The notes under the pieces are model-generated. The model made no database searches, was not told the origin of the DNA, and saw only the letters and a list, made by a program, of their open reading frames with translations. DNA of 64,000 nt. Origin: Candidatus Sysuiplasma jiujiangense. GTDB lineage: Archaea; Thermoplasmatota; Thermoplasmata; Sysuiplasmatales; Sysuiplasmataceae. The stretch covers positions 32,806-96,805 of the forward strand of contig JAHEAD010000008.1 in NCBI GenBank assembly GCA_019721075.1, in the 5' to 3' direction. The position numbers and the translations under genes are program-made. Positions 41,711 through 51,719 of the stretch are shown piece after piece. Positions within the stretch are counted from its first letter, which is position 1. Every line of letters starts with the position of its first letter.

Positions 41711-44563
41711 TTATTTTTTCCTGACGATGAAATAGCTTGCCGTCGCTGCGATTATAATAGTCAGAAACAGTATAATCAGCGTCGTATGATTTTCGAGAAG
41801 CGGGATAAGGCCCAGTCCCTGAATCGTCAGTTGCGTGGTGATATTGACGGTATCTCCTGCCGTATCCGTAACGATAAGCTTTACACGATATGTGCCACCT
41901 GATGCGAACACATGGTTTACGGGATTTCCGCTGGAAACAGCACCGCCACCGAAATGCCATGAGTAGAAATAGACGCCTGAACCCCCGGAAACGCTGGCGT
42001 TGAAGGTAGCATTGTACGGTGCAACACCGTTGCTTGAAGGCAGGACAGTTATGATTCCGTTCAGAGGAGGGAAGACGCGTATGGTTTCGGAGGCGTTTGC
42101 GGACGATCCGTAATAGTCCTTCACTGTCAGAAACAGTGAATAGTTTCCCACAGCAGTGTAGGTGACGTTGAGCGACATACCGCTAGATCTGTAAACTACG
42201 GACTGGTTGGCATACTGCCAGCTAGCGGCATATGGCTGTCTGCCGCCAGCAACCACAGCCGTGAATGTTATACGCAGCGGATAGCTGCCTCCCAGTCTGC
42301 TCGAATTTATTGAAACGGCAAGGTGGGGATAAACAGCTATGCTGAAAATAGATTGTGCAGTGTAGTAGCCGTTCGGTGCTCCCGTATCCAGCGCATACAC
42401 GGTCACAAGAGCAGAAATCGTGTCGCCGCTGGAATAAACATGTGTCGCAGTCGCCGAACCGGAATCGTTCAGGTACGAGCCATCACCGAATGCATAATCG
42501 AATGAAGTGGAAATGACTCCGAACGGTTCATTGCTGACAGCGGTGGAAAAAGAGACGGCGAGAGGTGCGTCCCCGTTTGAAGGAGTTCCGGAAAGGGCCG
42601 CCGACATTGTATTCCCCGGCGCGCTGTACGCTGTCACGTTGAAAAATGAAACGGATGTTTCGGATGCGTTATCTGTCACAGTAAGGCGAAATGAATAGTT
42701 TCCTGCGTGCGAAATCTTAGCTACCGTGGCTGCCGAGCTGTTGAATGTTCTCCATCCTCCCGATGAGTTGTTTATAGCCCAGTTTATGTTGTACGGACGC
42801 AGGCCGCCGGTTATGTTTGCATACAGCGAAACAGAGAGCGGAATGTCTCCCCAGGAGGGAGAGCCGGTTGCATGTGCTGCGAGTGGTTGTGTCGGCTGTC
42901 TCGCCAGCACAAGAAGGAGATTGTAGACGGACGGAGTACCGATGCCGGTGACCATATCATATCCCGGTCCTGCGCTGTAGTAGCCGTTGTAACCCGAAGT
43001 GACATCATTGAATGAAACTGAATAATTGGCGCTGTTGAGAATTTTGTAAATGGCTGGATTCAGGAAACCAATTGGTCCCTCACTTTTTGCAAGCCGGACC
43101 TGGTTCTCCAGTGAAATTATTCCGCCCCAGATAGGTGCACCAAAACTCGTTCCGCCGGCCTCATCCCATGTGTTGTTGTAATATACGAAGTAGCCGCTGC
43201 TCGGTTTCGCATTAAGGGAAACGTCAGGTACCTCCCTTCCGCCGCCAGATACAAAATCTCCATATCCTGTCTGCCAGGAAGGCCTGCTGAAGACAGTGCT
43301 TACGCCTCCTCCGCTCCTGTTCCATCCTGTCTCGGAAGAGACTGCGACATTGCTTCCGGATTGTGTCAGGTTAAGCCATGTCCCGCCCACTCCGGTCACG
43401 AACGGCGACGAAGCAGGGAAGTCGACAGTTGGAGAAGACGTATTGTCATATGCGCCGAAATCTCCGCTTGCAGCGAAGGTTGTGATACCTTCCGCGGCCG
43501 CCTGCATGAATGTCTGGTTATCGGAAGACATTGTTGACGTAGGTGTCTGACTCTCGGGAGTTCCCCAGCTCGTTGTCATTACAGAGGAGAGATTGTGTTC
43601 GACAACATAGTTGAAAAGCTCTGTAAACGTGGACAGCTGCGGATTCGGCCCCTCAATTACATTGATTGTTGCGTTGGGAGCTGTTGAACTCATCCATTCA
43701 GTGTCAAGAGTCGTTTCAAGATCCAGCTGTGAAGTTTGCCCGTACGGCTGGAGCACATTTATTCTCTTTGGCACAATCGAAAATGTATTGTCGAAATTTG
43801 CAACCGTTGAATTACTGAAAGCGTAGGCTGTTACAATTGAAACAGCAGTGCCCGAACCCGAATATCCGTCACTGTAAATGCCGGTAAAATTATACGCCTC
43901 ATGTATTGTTGCGGGGTTGTATGGTGGTGAAGCATCCGGTCCTGACGGAGGCGTATAATATGGAGCTGCCGAATTGTTAACATAAAGGGCGGGATGGGAT
44001 GCAACATCAAAATTCTGGAGACCCTCTATTCCGTTTACCAGGGGCGCTATCTGAAAAGGGACGGTGACGGTGCCTGCTGCGGTATAGTAAGTTTTGCCTT
44101 GAAGAGTGAATGAAATCATAGTTACTCCAAAAGCGGAGGACACAGAGGAAGGTGTCGCAGTTGCCTCCAGGAGAAGCCTGTCCGAAGCCACGTGCAGCAC
44201 ATGAATCCCGTGGCTCTGAAGATAGTCCGTCACAGCGTGCACCTGGGACTCAGTCGGAGAAAAACGGGAATCAAACTGCGCGGGCGAAAGAAACGCATGG
44301 TAATTGTAGCTTGCAGGATTCGATTGTTCCGCAATCAGCGTGGCAAGCGCCTGCTCATGGTTCAGTTTGAGCGATACCAGAATGTGAAACGTTGCATCAT
44401 CGAGTTTATGGACAGACGCAGAGCCGGCTGGAACAGGCAGACCATCGGAATTTACCGGAAGGTAGAAATCAGGAGATCTTCCTGTAGGCGGGAAAGAGGA
44501 CAATTGAATCAGGCTTGCAGAAAGAAGAACAACCATTACCGAGGCTAGTATGACTTTTTTCAT
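41711..44563 (-). CDS. Secreted sedolisin (kumamolisin-type) acid protease with PKD domains and membrane anchor
   Basis: A 950-residue S53 peptidase precursor: signal peptide (1-about 22), pro-kumamolisin activation domain (about 45-190), catalytic domain with E283 and D287 (LETTLDTEW), oxyanion Asp D368 (AASGDFG) and nucleophile S473 (GGTSFGAP), then a calcium-site-like end near FNDVTSGYNGYY. Four PKD-like beta domains follow (about 565-915; VTVYALDTG, YSLFLTVKDYYG), then a C-terminal membrane helix (about 924-945). Sedolisins work at acid pH, in keeping with an acidophile feeding on proteins. ATG 44563 has the TATA-like AATAAAAAC about 26 bases upstream. Confidence 0.93.
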   Translation of the reverse strand: MKKVILASVMVVLLSASLIQLSSFPPTGRSPDFYLPVNSDGLPVPAGSASVHKLDDATFHILVSLKLNHEQALATLIAEQSNPASYNYHAFLSPAQFDSRFSPTESQVHAVTDYLQSHGIHVLHVASDRLLLEATATPSSVSSAFGVTMISFTLQGKTYYTAAGTVTVPFQIAPLVNGIEGLQNFDVASHPALYVNNSAAPYYTPPSGPDASPPYNPATIHEAYNFTGIYSDGYSGSGTAVSIVTAYAFSNSTVANFDNTFSIVPKRINVLQPYGQTSQLDLETTLDTEWMSSTAPNATINVIEGPNPQLSTFTELFNYVVEHNLSSVMTTSWGTPESQTPTSTMSSDNQTFMQAAAEGITTFAASGDFGAYDNTSSPTVDFPASSPFVTGVGGTWLNLTQSGSNVAVSSETGWNRSGGGVSTVFSRPSWQTGYGDFVSGGGREVPDVSLNAKPSSGYFVYYNNTWDEAGGTSFGAPIWGGIISLENQVRLAKSEGPIGFLNPAIYKILNSANYSVSFNDVTSGYNGYYSAGPGYDMVTGIGTPSVYNLLLVLARQPTQPLAAHATGSPSWGDIPLSVSLYANITGGLRPYNINWAINNSSGGWRTFNSSAATVAKISHAGNYSFRLTVTDNASETSVSFFNVTAYSAPGNTMSAALSGTPSNGDAPLAVSFSTAVSNEPFGVISTSFDYAFGDGSYLNDSGSATATHVYSSGDTISALVTVYALDTGAPNGYYTAQSIFSIAVYPHLAVSINSSRLGGSYPLRITFTAVVAGGRQPYAASWQYANQSVVYRSSGMSLNVTYTAVGNYSLFLTVKDYYGSSANASETIRVFPPLNGIITVLPSSNGVAPYNATFNASVSGGSGVYFYSWHFGGGAVSSGNPVNHVFASGGTYRVKLIVTDTAGDTVNITTQLTIQGLGLIPLLENHTTLIILFLTIIIAATASYFIVRKK

Positions 44564-44746
44564 TCAGAATCACATGCCGAAATTGTTTTTATTCGTTTTG
44601 CCTGTTGCTGACAGGCAAAGTAAACGCAGTGATCGGATTCGGGTTTTACAGCACTTGCCATGTTTGCTATTTAAATTTAAGGTTCTGAACAGCAGCTTCA
44701 GTAAATATTAATATGAATTGTTGGGTAATAAAAGAATGGTGAGTGG

Positions 44747-45049
44747 ATGCCTACCGAAGAAGAAGTGCTCGAAACTTTGAGAGAATGTTACGATCCTGAA
44801 ATACCCATCAACATAGTGGATCTTGGGCTCGTTTACAACGTTTCAATCGAGGACGGCAAGGTTTCGGTGACAATGACACTGACAGCCCCTGGGTGTCCTG
44901 TCAGCGGTATGCTGAAGGATGATGTAACTTCGAAACTGCTCTCCATAAACGGTGTGAAAGAGGCAAACGTGGATATTGTCTGGGAACCCGTCTGGACCCC
45001 GGAAAAAATGTCTGAAGATGCAAAGAGGCAACTCGGCTGGATGACCTGA
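44747..45049 (+). CDS. MIP18/PaaD-family (DUF59) iron-sulfur assembly protein
   Basis: A 100-residue DUF59 protein: YDPEIPINIVDLGLVYNVSIEDG, then LTAPGCPVSGMLKDDV with the single conserved Cys, and VWEPVWTPEKMSEDAKRQLGW. Relatives (SufT, MIP18) help deliver Fe-S clusters to target proteins. A GGTGAG ribosome site lies four bases before the ATG. It stands alone, convergent with psmB. Confidence 0.9.
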   Translation: MPTEEEVLETLRECYDPEIPINIVDLGLVYNVSIEDGKVSVTMTLTAPGCPVSGMLKDDVTSKLLSINGVKEANVDIVWEPVWTPEKMSEDAKRQLGWMT

Positions 45050-45088
45050 ATGGGTGCATAGCTCCAATATTGTTACAGCATTGCGGCA

Positions 45089-45730
45089 TCAGAAGTTAAC
45101 GCCGTATCTTGATGCGAGTTTGGTTATATCCCTGTCAGCCCATTTGAAGAACTCTTTCTGGCTCACAGAAACGACATCTATGCCGTTTCCAGTGGCCGAA
45201 TCCCTTTTCAGTGCGGCGCAGATGGCCCTGACAGCAAGGTCAAGGGCTTCTTCCCTTGGCAGATCGGTTGACTTATATCTGTCCTCCATAACACCGTAAA
45301 CGTATGGTGAGCCTGATCCCACCGATATGAAGTCGTCCTCTTCCGCCCCGCCGGCCGGGTCGACAGAATAGACGTGAGATCCTGTTTTATCGACACCCGC
45401 CACTATGGGAAATGTATATTCCGGATAGAATTTGGTCTGATTGAGCATGTTTGCTAGGAGTGTGGATATTCCGCCAACACTGATCTCGAAGCCGTTCTTG
45501 AACTTGAAAATGTTGCTTTCAGCCTGAAGAACCCTTACGACGTGCTGGCTGTCTCCAAGCCCGCCGGCTATAGTTGCTACAATGTGATCGCTTATCCGGT
45601 GGAGCTTGGTTGTGTTCTTTGAGCTGATCATTGTGTCCATCGTTGCCCTGCGATCGGTCGCCACGAGGATGCCGTCCTTCCATTTGAATCCCAGTGTTGT
45701 TGTCCCTGTCGACTGAATTGTGCCTGCCAT
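45089..45730 (-). CDS. psmB: Proteasome beta subunit
   Basis: A 213-residue N-terminal-nucleophile hydrolase. A nine-residue propeptide ends in TG before the mature sequence TTTLGF, making T10 the catalytic threonine after autocleavage. VATDRRAT supplies the conserved Asp and SSKNTTKLH the Lys; the Ser-Gly region (VGSGSPYVYGVMED) is intact. The catalytic chamber of the 20S particle; the alpha subunit is outside this window. ATG 45730 has TTAATATATC about 26 bases upstream (leaderless). Confidence 0.95.
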   Translation of the reverse strand: MAGTIQSTGTTTLGFKWKDGILVATDRRATMDTMISSKNTTKLHRISDHIVATIAGGLGDSQHVVRVLQAESNIFKFKNGFEISVGGISTLLANMLNQTKFYPEYTFPIVAGVDKTGSHVYSVDPAGGAEEDDFISVGSGSPYVYGVMEDRYKSTDLPREEALDLAVRAICAALKRDSATGNGIDVVSVSQKEFFKWADRDITKLASRYGVNF

Positions 45731-45933
45731 ATGCAGAAGTTATAATTATTCGATATATTAACGATTTGATGTGCCGGCGGCGCTTTTGAGGAAAAATACC
45801 CGTCCAGGATGTATATTCAGCTTTCTTAATAGCTGTTTTGGAAAAAGGGGGCAAAAGGCTGTTCCTGAATAAAAATGAAATTAAGAGATTTGTGCAAGAA
45901 TAAACCGCATCACAGATTGTTGCAGAATTACTC

Positions 45934-46242
45934 TTACTTCTTCATTACTTTCATGAAGCCGCCGCTCTCGTGAACGGAAAGCCCCCGGGCATAAAGCAGG
46001 TTTTCGAAATCATCCCAGGTTGTCTCCTCGAGTCTCGGGTTGTTACCCTTGGTAAACTCGAGCTTTGTCGTTCCCTTCACCTTCGCGGGTCTTAGTCCCT
46101 TTGAGTATGCAATTCTCTTTGCTTCCTCGAAGGGAATCTCTCTCATTGCCATTTCTGATGCATCCCTCTCTTCTGTTTTTAGCCACTTTCGCAGCTGTTG
46201 GCTATATCGCAAAGCAAGTATTTCATACTTTCCGTCAGACAA
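45934..46242 (-). CDS. Small basic protein, unknown function, with TTG start
   Basis: A 102-residue lysine-rich protein with helical N-terminal half (LALRYSQQLRKWLKTEERD) and a compact C-terminal half ending in SGGFMKVMKK. I considered SRP19 but its N-terminal motifs are lacking, so no family is assigned. The start TTG lies 26 bases after the centre of TATATAAATTT (about 46264-46274), which suggests a leaderless TTG start. Divergent from the MBL-fold gene. Codon use looks normal for the window. Confidence 0.6.
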   Translation of the reverse strand: MSDGKYEILALRYSQQLRKWLKTEERDASEMAMREIPFEEAKRIAYSKGLRPAKVKGTTKLEFTKGNNPRLEETTWDDFENLLYARGLSVHESGGFMKVMKK

Positions 46243-46380
46243 TTGTCTTACTTTATGCAGTTAAATTTATATACAAATATCCAAAAGGCGCCTGAACTGC
46301 GGCCTAACGGCGGCCAGACAGCACGGTCGTTTCAAGTCGATAGGAGAAAATATAATAAAATATCTTATTGCGGTTCAGCA

Positions 46381-47112
46381 ATGAGGTGGGCAATGAAAAG
46401 CAAAGAATGGCAAAACGAAGCTGTAAAGCTCACGATTCCATTCTCAGAGCCGGGTCTTTCCACCTCAATGCTGCTGGAGGTCAAGGGGGAAGACGAGAGG
46501 CAGATTCTGGTTGAATGCGGTGACGGCACGTCCAGCTTCCTATTTTCGAAGTACGGTCGGAATTCTGCGAGGTACGAAACGCTGTCTGACGTACTGATAT
46601 CGCATGAGCACATGGATCATGCAGGCGGAATACCTTCATTTCTGCTTCTCATGGAAGTTGCGGGAAGAACAGCAGATCTGAATATTTTTACGCCGTGCGG
46701 TGACAGCGGTTTCATAGGGAACGTTATCAGGCAAATTCAGCCGAAATTGCACTTTATCGTCAATGTGGCAAGTTCATATGACAAATTCAGTTACCCGGTC
46801 AAATCACCAGTCGTATTCCGGAGTTTCAGAACACGGCACAGAGACAGCTTTCCTTCCAACAGGTGCGGTGACATAGTTCCTTCAAATGGGTACTGCATAA
46901 CGGTTAACGGCAGTAAACTCGTTTTTTCGGGTGATACGGGACCGTGCAGGGAACTGGAGGAGGAGTGCAGCGGAGCCGAACTGGCGGTTATCGAGTCGAC
47001 GTGGGATAAGCCGGTTGACTGCGATTCGCTTCATCTTACGGTCGCACAGGCAAAACGATACGGTTCATTGGCAAAAGATCACATATTAATCCATCCGGTC
47101 AGGGATGTCTGA
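46381..47112 (+). CDS. MBL-fold hydrolase, RNase Z-like
   Basis: A 243-residue MBL-fold protein with complete ligands: SHEHMDHAGG (HxHxDH), TRHRDS, the Asp in FSGDTGPC and a C-terminal LIHPVRD. The overall build resembles RNase Z-type MBL proteins, but the exosite of RNase Z is not evident and a CPSF-like domain is absent. TATAATAA is centred 26-27 bases before ATG 46381, giving a leaderless start; ATG 46393 with GAGGTGG just before it is the alternative. Substrate unknown. Confidence 0.82.
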   Translation: MRWAMKSKEWQNEAVKLTIPFSEPGLSTSMLLEVKGEDERQILVECGDGTSSFLFSKYGRNSARYETLSDVLISHEHMDHAGGIPSFLLLMEVAGRTADLNIFTPCGDSGFIGNVIRQIQPKLHFIVNVASSYDKFSYPVKSPVVFRSFRTRHRDSFPSNRCGDIVPSNGYCITVNGSKLVFSGDTGPCRELEEECSGAELAVIESTWDKPVDCDSLHLTVAQAKRYGSLAKDHILIHPVRDV

Positions 47113-47131
47113 ATATCAAAGAACAGGATAT

Positions 47132-50100
47132 CTAGTGCAGGTAGTCCGCAGATTCTGAAAGCCACTCTTCAGTGACCACCTCTTTGCGTGAAGGTATGAA
47201 CACATGGAAAACCGAGCCGCTTCCCACCTTGCTCTCGACCCAAATCCTGCCGCCATGCCTGTCAACGATGAGCTTCGAAATCGGAAGGCCGAACCTGAAA
47301 CCGGTGCCGGAATGCAGGATTGAAGCATCAACAACATAATATCTGTCAAATATGAACGGCATATCTTCATCAGTAATGCCCCTCCCAGTATCCTCAACCG
47401 AAAGCAGGACTCCGTCCCTTTCGTTTTTAAGTGAAATGATTATTTTCCCGCCCGGATTCGTGTATTTCACCGCGTTAGAGACAAGATTGTGAAACACCTT
47501 TTTCATCAGCGAATAATTGGCATTTACTTTCGCCAGATCTTCCTGAATATCGACTTTCAGATCAATGGATTTTGTATCAAGTTGGGGGGAAATCATCGAA
47601 GTGACCTCTTCAACCAAAGGCACCATGGAGATTGGCTGCATTTCTATTTCCAGCAACATAGCTTCCATTCTTGTGAATTCCAGCATATTTGTTATTATCT
47701 CATTCAGTTCGGTTACGCTTGCTAGAAGGCTTTCTACGTTCTTCATCTCAGTTTCGTTGAATTTGCCTACCTTCCCCATTTTCATGAGCTCTATGTATAC
47801 CTTGATAGATGTCAGAGGGGTCCGCAGCTCGTGGGCCGCAATGCTTGAGAAATTTGAACGCAGCGTATCCAGCCGGCTCAGTTTGTTGAGAGCGTCATAT
47901 GTTGCCCTGAAATTTCTGGAGTTTTCGATACCGGTCGAAACTATGGCGGATACAGTCTGGATAAAGTCAAGGTCTATCTTACTGAACGAACCCTCAGAAA
48001 TATTTAAGCAAACAATGGCGCCGAGTAATTTACCGGCAAAAGATATCGGTGCCCCCATGATTGATTTAATCGCATCTCCTTTGACTATATCTGCAAAGGC
48101 TGATCTGAAATCATCAGGAAAGTTTGAGATTGCCGTTTGGCACTTGCTTTCATTCTCAAAAGAAAAATAGCCTCCGGATTCTGTAATCACAGAAGCAAAA
48201 CCGTTCTGTTTTTCCCCATACAGCTTCCACCGGCCGATGCCTGCACCCAGAGATTCCTCCACGAGGTTTTTATTATGACCGGAGGCAAACTCCAGCCGCA
48301 GCTGCCCGTTTTCATCCAGAAGGAAAATTAGCACAATATCCGGGGAAGTGAATGCCGTAACCTCCTCACAGCTGTAGTTCAGAATTGAACGAAGCTCAAA
48401 TGTTGAACTTACATTTCTGGCGATTCGCAGTTCGGAAGACAGCGCGGAAAGAGAAAGAGAAGAATTGATTGCATTGCGTCTGCTCTCGATGACATTAGAG
48501 AATGCGGATGCTATTGAGGCAGCTATCTCCATATTTTCTCCCGAGACATGTTTTCTCTGCAAGTCAAAGGCTACAAAAACGTCCTCACTGTCGTCATCAT
48601 GCTTATTCCCGGGAAGTATCAGGAGTGTGGAAACTCCACATCTGCTCAAACCAGGTCGTTCCAGCAGATCCTTTGATGAGATTTGAATCACTTTTCCTGC
48701 GGATTCCATATCTTTCGACAGAATGACGTCGCAGATTAACTTCCCAATGTCATTTATCAGCTTTGCATCGACGCTTTCTGCGGAAGAGAATACTGAAATG
48801 CAGTGAACGACTGCATCTCTCTTCCGCAGGCTGTAGAGAGCGGAGTGCGACATGCCTGTCACCTTTGATACAAGCAGGCAGAATCTTGACGAAACATCTG
48901 TCTCGTTTAGCTTCCAGCCGGTGCCGTCGGTTTTGAATGAGGAGGAAATCAGGTCGGACATATCAGCGCCAATGGAAAAATTCAATGACTTCATGCTTTG
49001 GGAGCCCATCATAAAAAGAAAATTTCCAAAAATACCAGCGTAACGCATGATGGACAGGTTACCGGTTTCTGATAACGCCGGCGATTTTCTGCCGAGAAGA
49101 AACAAATAGAAGAGCGGATAGGAGGAATTGTTGCCGACAGGCCCGGGCACAAGCAGGCCACTTTTAAAATTGTGCTGTTTGAGACCTGCGATTGTCTCTA
49201 TTGTTATCTGCCGATTAAGAAAATCGGATTGTGAAATGCGATATGTTGAATGATGGGAAGCAGGTATGTCTTCAACTCTGATTTCCTCATTCAAGCCAGT
49301 CTCATTTTCTGGATAGGAGCATATAAGTTTGTAGTGACCTGCAGGCGAGTAATGGTAGAATATAGCAAGTTCGAATCCGAATGCGTCGGCCATCAGCCTG
49401 CAAAACGTGCTGCACAGTTCGTACAGCGTTGTTTGCGGGTCCAGTTTGCCGAACTCCTCAAGCAGAGCTCTGTTGACGGAATCGATTGATCGCCGGGCGC
49501 TGATGCCCTCTCTGAAATTTTCCAGCATGCAGATTGCCCTGAATACAGGTTTAAGGGAGGAGGCGGTTGCATTTGCTGCCTGGATCGACTCGTTTGATAT
49601 AACGCATAGAAGAGAGATTAAGTCTTTGCCGCTGTGTTGAAAGAGACCTATGCAGACCTGATTGTCGTATTTGATCCTCTCCCCAAAAATTGAAACCATC
49701 AGTTTCCCGAGCTGATTATCGTTTGAATTCTTTGTTTCGAAAATCAGGGTGTCGGAATAATCAGGGGCCAGCTGATCTGCAGTCAGGTTTGACAAATCGG
49801 CTGTACCCACTGGACCATTGAATCGCCGGGCAACAGAAATACACTCCGGATCGCCTCCCTTTTTGAAGTATACTGCACAAGTCAGTTTTGAGAATGCAGA
49901 AAGCAGGTTGTTCGCTACGTTATTGACTGGATTCTCACTGACATTTCTGGATGAAAAGGTGCTGATGAGACTCCTCAAACCGTCCAGATTTTCTCTCTCA
50001 GCAATCAACTGAGTGAGCAACGATATTTCGCGGCTCCTTGATCTTGCCGCAACCGATATTGCATTCAATGCAGCAGAGAGATACGAATATTCGGCATCAG

Positions 50101-51469
50101 CCGCGGTTCTAGCATATACTGTCGATGCAGTTGCGCCCGATTTCATCAGCGGAATGTAGCAGAGGTAGTTAAGGCCGTTGCCTGAATCCGGCACGCCGCT
50201 TACGGGCGGTTCTGACAGAGATGTGCTTGAAACTTCGTTTTTTTCCGAAATTATCACTACCTGCTCAGCTGACGCCCTGTGAACATTGATGTCGCCAGCA
50301 AGATATCTTCCAGCCGATGAAGAATTCCGATCCGTGCATTTGCAGAATTCAGGACAACATGATACTGTTCCGTTACTGATGCTGAGCAGACAGAGTTCGG
50401 AAGAGTTGCCAAGAATGCCGGATAAGGCAGAGAAGGAAACTTCCAGCAGAGAAGGAATATCCGCAGTCAGACTGATTTCATTCAACGCTTCAACCAGAAA
50501 TTGAGATTTGGCTGCAATTTCGATATCTGCTGCATCCCTGATATTCCCGAGGAGGAGCGATCTTATCAATCTCTGAAGCAGGGTGGCGAAATCCTCAAGC
50601 TGTTTGAACGGGGAATCGCCAGGATCTATCAAAAAAATAAGAATATAGTTTGATGCAATGGCAACAGGACAAAGTATCATGCCGCTGTAAAACTTTGCGA
50701 GGGTTGAGAAGGCCGGCGCAACATTGCTGTCTAAGCTGACGGAGATCTGCATCTTCAAAAGGATGTTGAGTTCTAAAAACACATTTGAATCGTTGCAGCA
50801 ATCGCTAAGGGAAGGCTCGATATGAGAAAACAGACCGGATTCCATCAATCCGCCGTCCGTATAAATGTAAAGTGCGATCCTGTCAACCAGCAGATTGTGC
50901 GAAATATTGCGCCGCAGCCTGTCAAGTGCATATGACAATCCTGACAAACCCTTATCAAAACCTGAACGGGATTCGTCGGCCTGCAGAGTAACGGACGATT
51001 CGCCCATACTGCCCGAGAGTATAAATGAGCCACGGATTGTCCTTATCATAGACTCTTCCAAATTGCCTGAATCGGTTGTCGCTGGATCTACCAGCGACGC
51101 ATGACAGAAACTATCATCCTTTATTGGAACAGTTAAATTAAAAATACTGTGACCGTCCATCTTGAAAGTCCCGTCTGGACAGGGTTCTGCCTGTATCAAT
51201 AAAGAAGACATTTTTTCCCTTGGAACGCTTTCTGAGAAGGACATCGAACTGAGCAATTGCCGATTATCCCGGAAGAGGCCCAACATGACCGCCTTTGACC
51301 CGGATAGTCCAATGCATAGCCGGGACGCAGCTGAGAGAGCCTTGCCAGCGTCAGTGTTTTTTAAATCCAGAGGGAAAAAAATATAGTCCGATTTCGAACC
51401 GTTAAGATTTGACACGCACGCTACACCTCCATGGGCGCAAATGGCGCTGCGGACAGACCGCGTGGACAT
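47132..51469 (-). CDS. Giant soluble multi-GAF histidine kinase
   Basis: A 1445-residue protein with no membrane helix. By eye, residues 170-1205 hold five or six GAF-like domains; the last (about 1050-1205, IVLIFLLDENGQLRLEF, MGAPISFAGKLLGAIVCLN) is the clearest. The C-terminal kinase core has the H box IAAHELRTPLTS with phospho-acceptor H1213, the N box FHNLVSNAVKY (N1332), the G1 box VEDTGRGI and the G2 box GTGFRFGLPISK. No receiver or PAS domain is attached. It is likely a cytosolic sensor for small ligands or redox state. It is divergent from three KaiC-like ATPase genes, and a CheY-like receiver lies about 4 kb beyond. Confidence 0.88.
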   Translation of the reverse strand: MSTRSVRSAICAHGGVACVSNLNGSKSDYIFFPLDLKNTDAGKALSAASRLCIGLSGSKAVMLGLFRDNRQLLSSMSFSESVPREKMSSLLIQAEPCPDGTFKMDGHSIFNLTVPIKDDSFCHASLVDPATTDSGNLEESMIRTIRGSFILSGSMGESSVTLQADESRSGFDKGLSGLSYALDRLRRNISHNLLVDRIALYIYTDGGLMESGLFSHIEPSLSDCCNDSNVFLELNILLKMQISVSLDSNVAPAFSTLAKFYSGMILCPVAIASNYILIFLIDPGDSPFKQLEDFATLLQRLIRSLLLGNIRDAADIEIAAKSQFLVEALNEISLTADIPSLLEVSFSALSGILGNSSELCLLSISNGTVSCCPEFCKCTDRNSSSAGRYLAGDINVHRASAEQVVIISEKNEVSSTSLSEPPVSGVPDSGNGLNYLCYIPLMKSGATASTVYARTAADAEYSYLSAALNAISVAARSRSREISLLTQLIAERENLDGLRSLISTFSSRNVSENPVNNVANNLLSAFSKLTCAVYFKKGGDPECISVARRFNGPVGTADLSNLTADQLAPDYSDTLIFETKNSNDNQLGKLMVSIFGERIKYDNQVCIGLFQHSGKDLISLLCVISNESIQAANATASSLKPVFRAICMLENFREGISARRSIDSVNRALLEEFGKLDPQTTLYELCSTFCRLMADAFGFELAIFYHYSPAGHYKLICSYPENETGLNEEIRVEDIPASHHSTYRISQSDFLNRQITIETIAGLKQHNFKSGLLVPGPVGNNSSYPLFYLFLLGRKSPALSETGNLSIMRYAGIFGNFLFMMGSQSMKSLNFSIGADMSDLISSSFKTDGTGWKLNETDVSSRFCLLVSKVTGMSHSALYSLRKRDAVVHCISVFSSAESVDAKLINDIGKLICDVILSKDMESAGKVIQISSKDLLERPGLSRCGVSTLLILPGNKHDDDSEDVFVAFDLQRKHVSGENMEIAASIASAFSNVIESRRNAINSSLSLSALSSELRIARNVSSTFELRSILNYSCEEVTAFTSPDIVLIFLLDENGQLRLEFASGHNKNLVEESLGAGIGRWKLYGEKQNGFASVITESGGYFSFENESKCQTAISNFPDDFRSAFADIVKGDAIKSIMGAPISFAGKLLGAIVCLNISEGSFSKIDLDFIQTVSAIVSTGIENSRNFRATYDALNKLSRLDTLRSNFSSIAAHELRTPLTSIKVYIELMKMGKVGKFNETEMKNVESLLASVTELNEIITNMLEFTRMEAMLLEIEMQPISMVPLVEEVTSMISPQLDTKSIDLKVDIQEDLAKVNANYSLMKKVFHNLVSNAVKYTNPGGKIIISLKNERDGVLLSVEDTGRGITDEDMPFIFDRYYVVDASILHSGTGFRFGLPISKLIVDRHGGRIWVESKVGSGSVFHVFIPSRKEVVTEEWLSESADYLH

Positions 51470-51719
51470 ATCTTATTGGGAGGAACGCAGCAGAGGCGAC
51501 TGAAAATTGAGTGAGAATAAGAGGTCATTTTACCTGATTTCAAAGGAGGCGGCGCTTTTAAAGCTTATTCCGAGAATTTCACGTATAGAAGTTTCACCAG
51601 CAGGAGGAACGCATGAACTTGCCTGCAGTCATTACGGTTTTTAAAATTTCAACTCGACAGCATTAAATACGATTAGCTGAACTTATTTGTCATTACAGAC
51701 AAAAACGGTTGTAGCGATA
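51470..51719. promoter_or_regulatory. Divergent promoter region between the kinase and the KaiC-like operon
   Basis: About 250 bases. GCATTAAATACG (about 51659-51670) is a plausible TATA box for the rightward KaiC-like operon, predicting a start near 51690. On the other strand CTTTAAAAGC (about 51552-51561) could serve the kinase, with a leader of about 60 bases. A G-rich stretch (AAAGGAGGCGGCG) lies near 51542-51554 between them. No clear dyad. Confidence 0.4.

Noticed and set aside
45934..46242. Possible SRP19
   Set aside because: Size and basic character fit, but the N-terminal SRP19 motifs (aromatic strand and GRR-type loop) are absent, so it was left as unknown.
46198..46380. 61-codon N-terminal extension of the MBL-fold protein
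   Set aside because: It overlaps the divergent small gene and its promoter, and a TATA box at 46351-46358 places the transcription start at ATG 46381.
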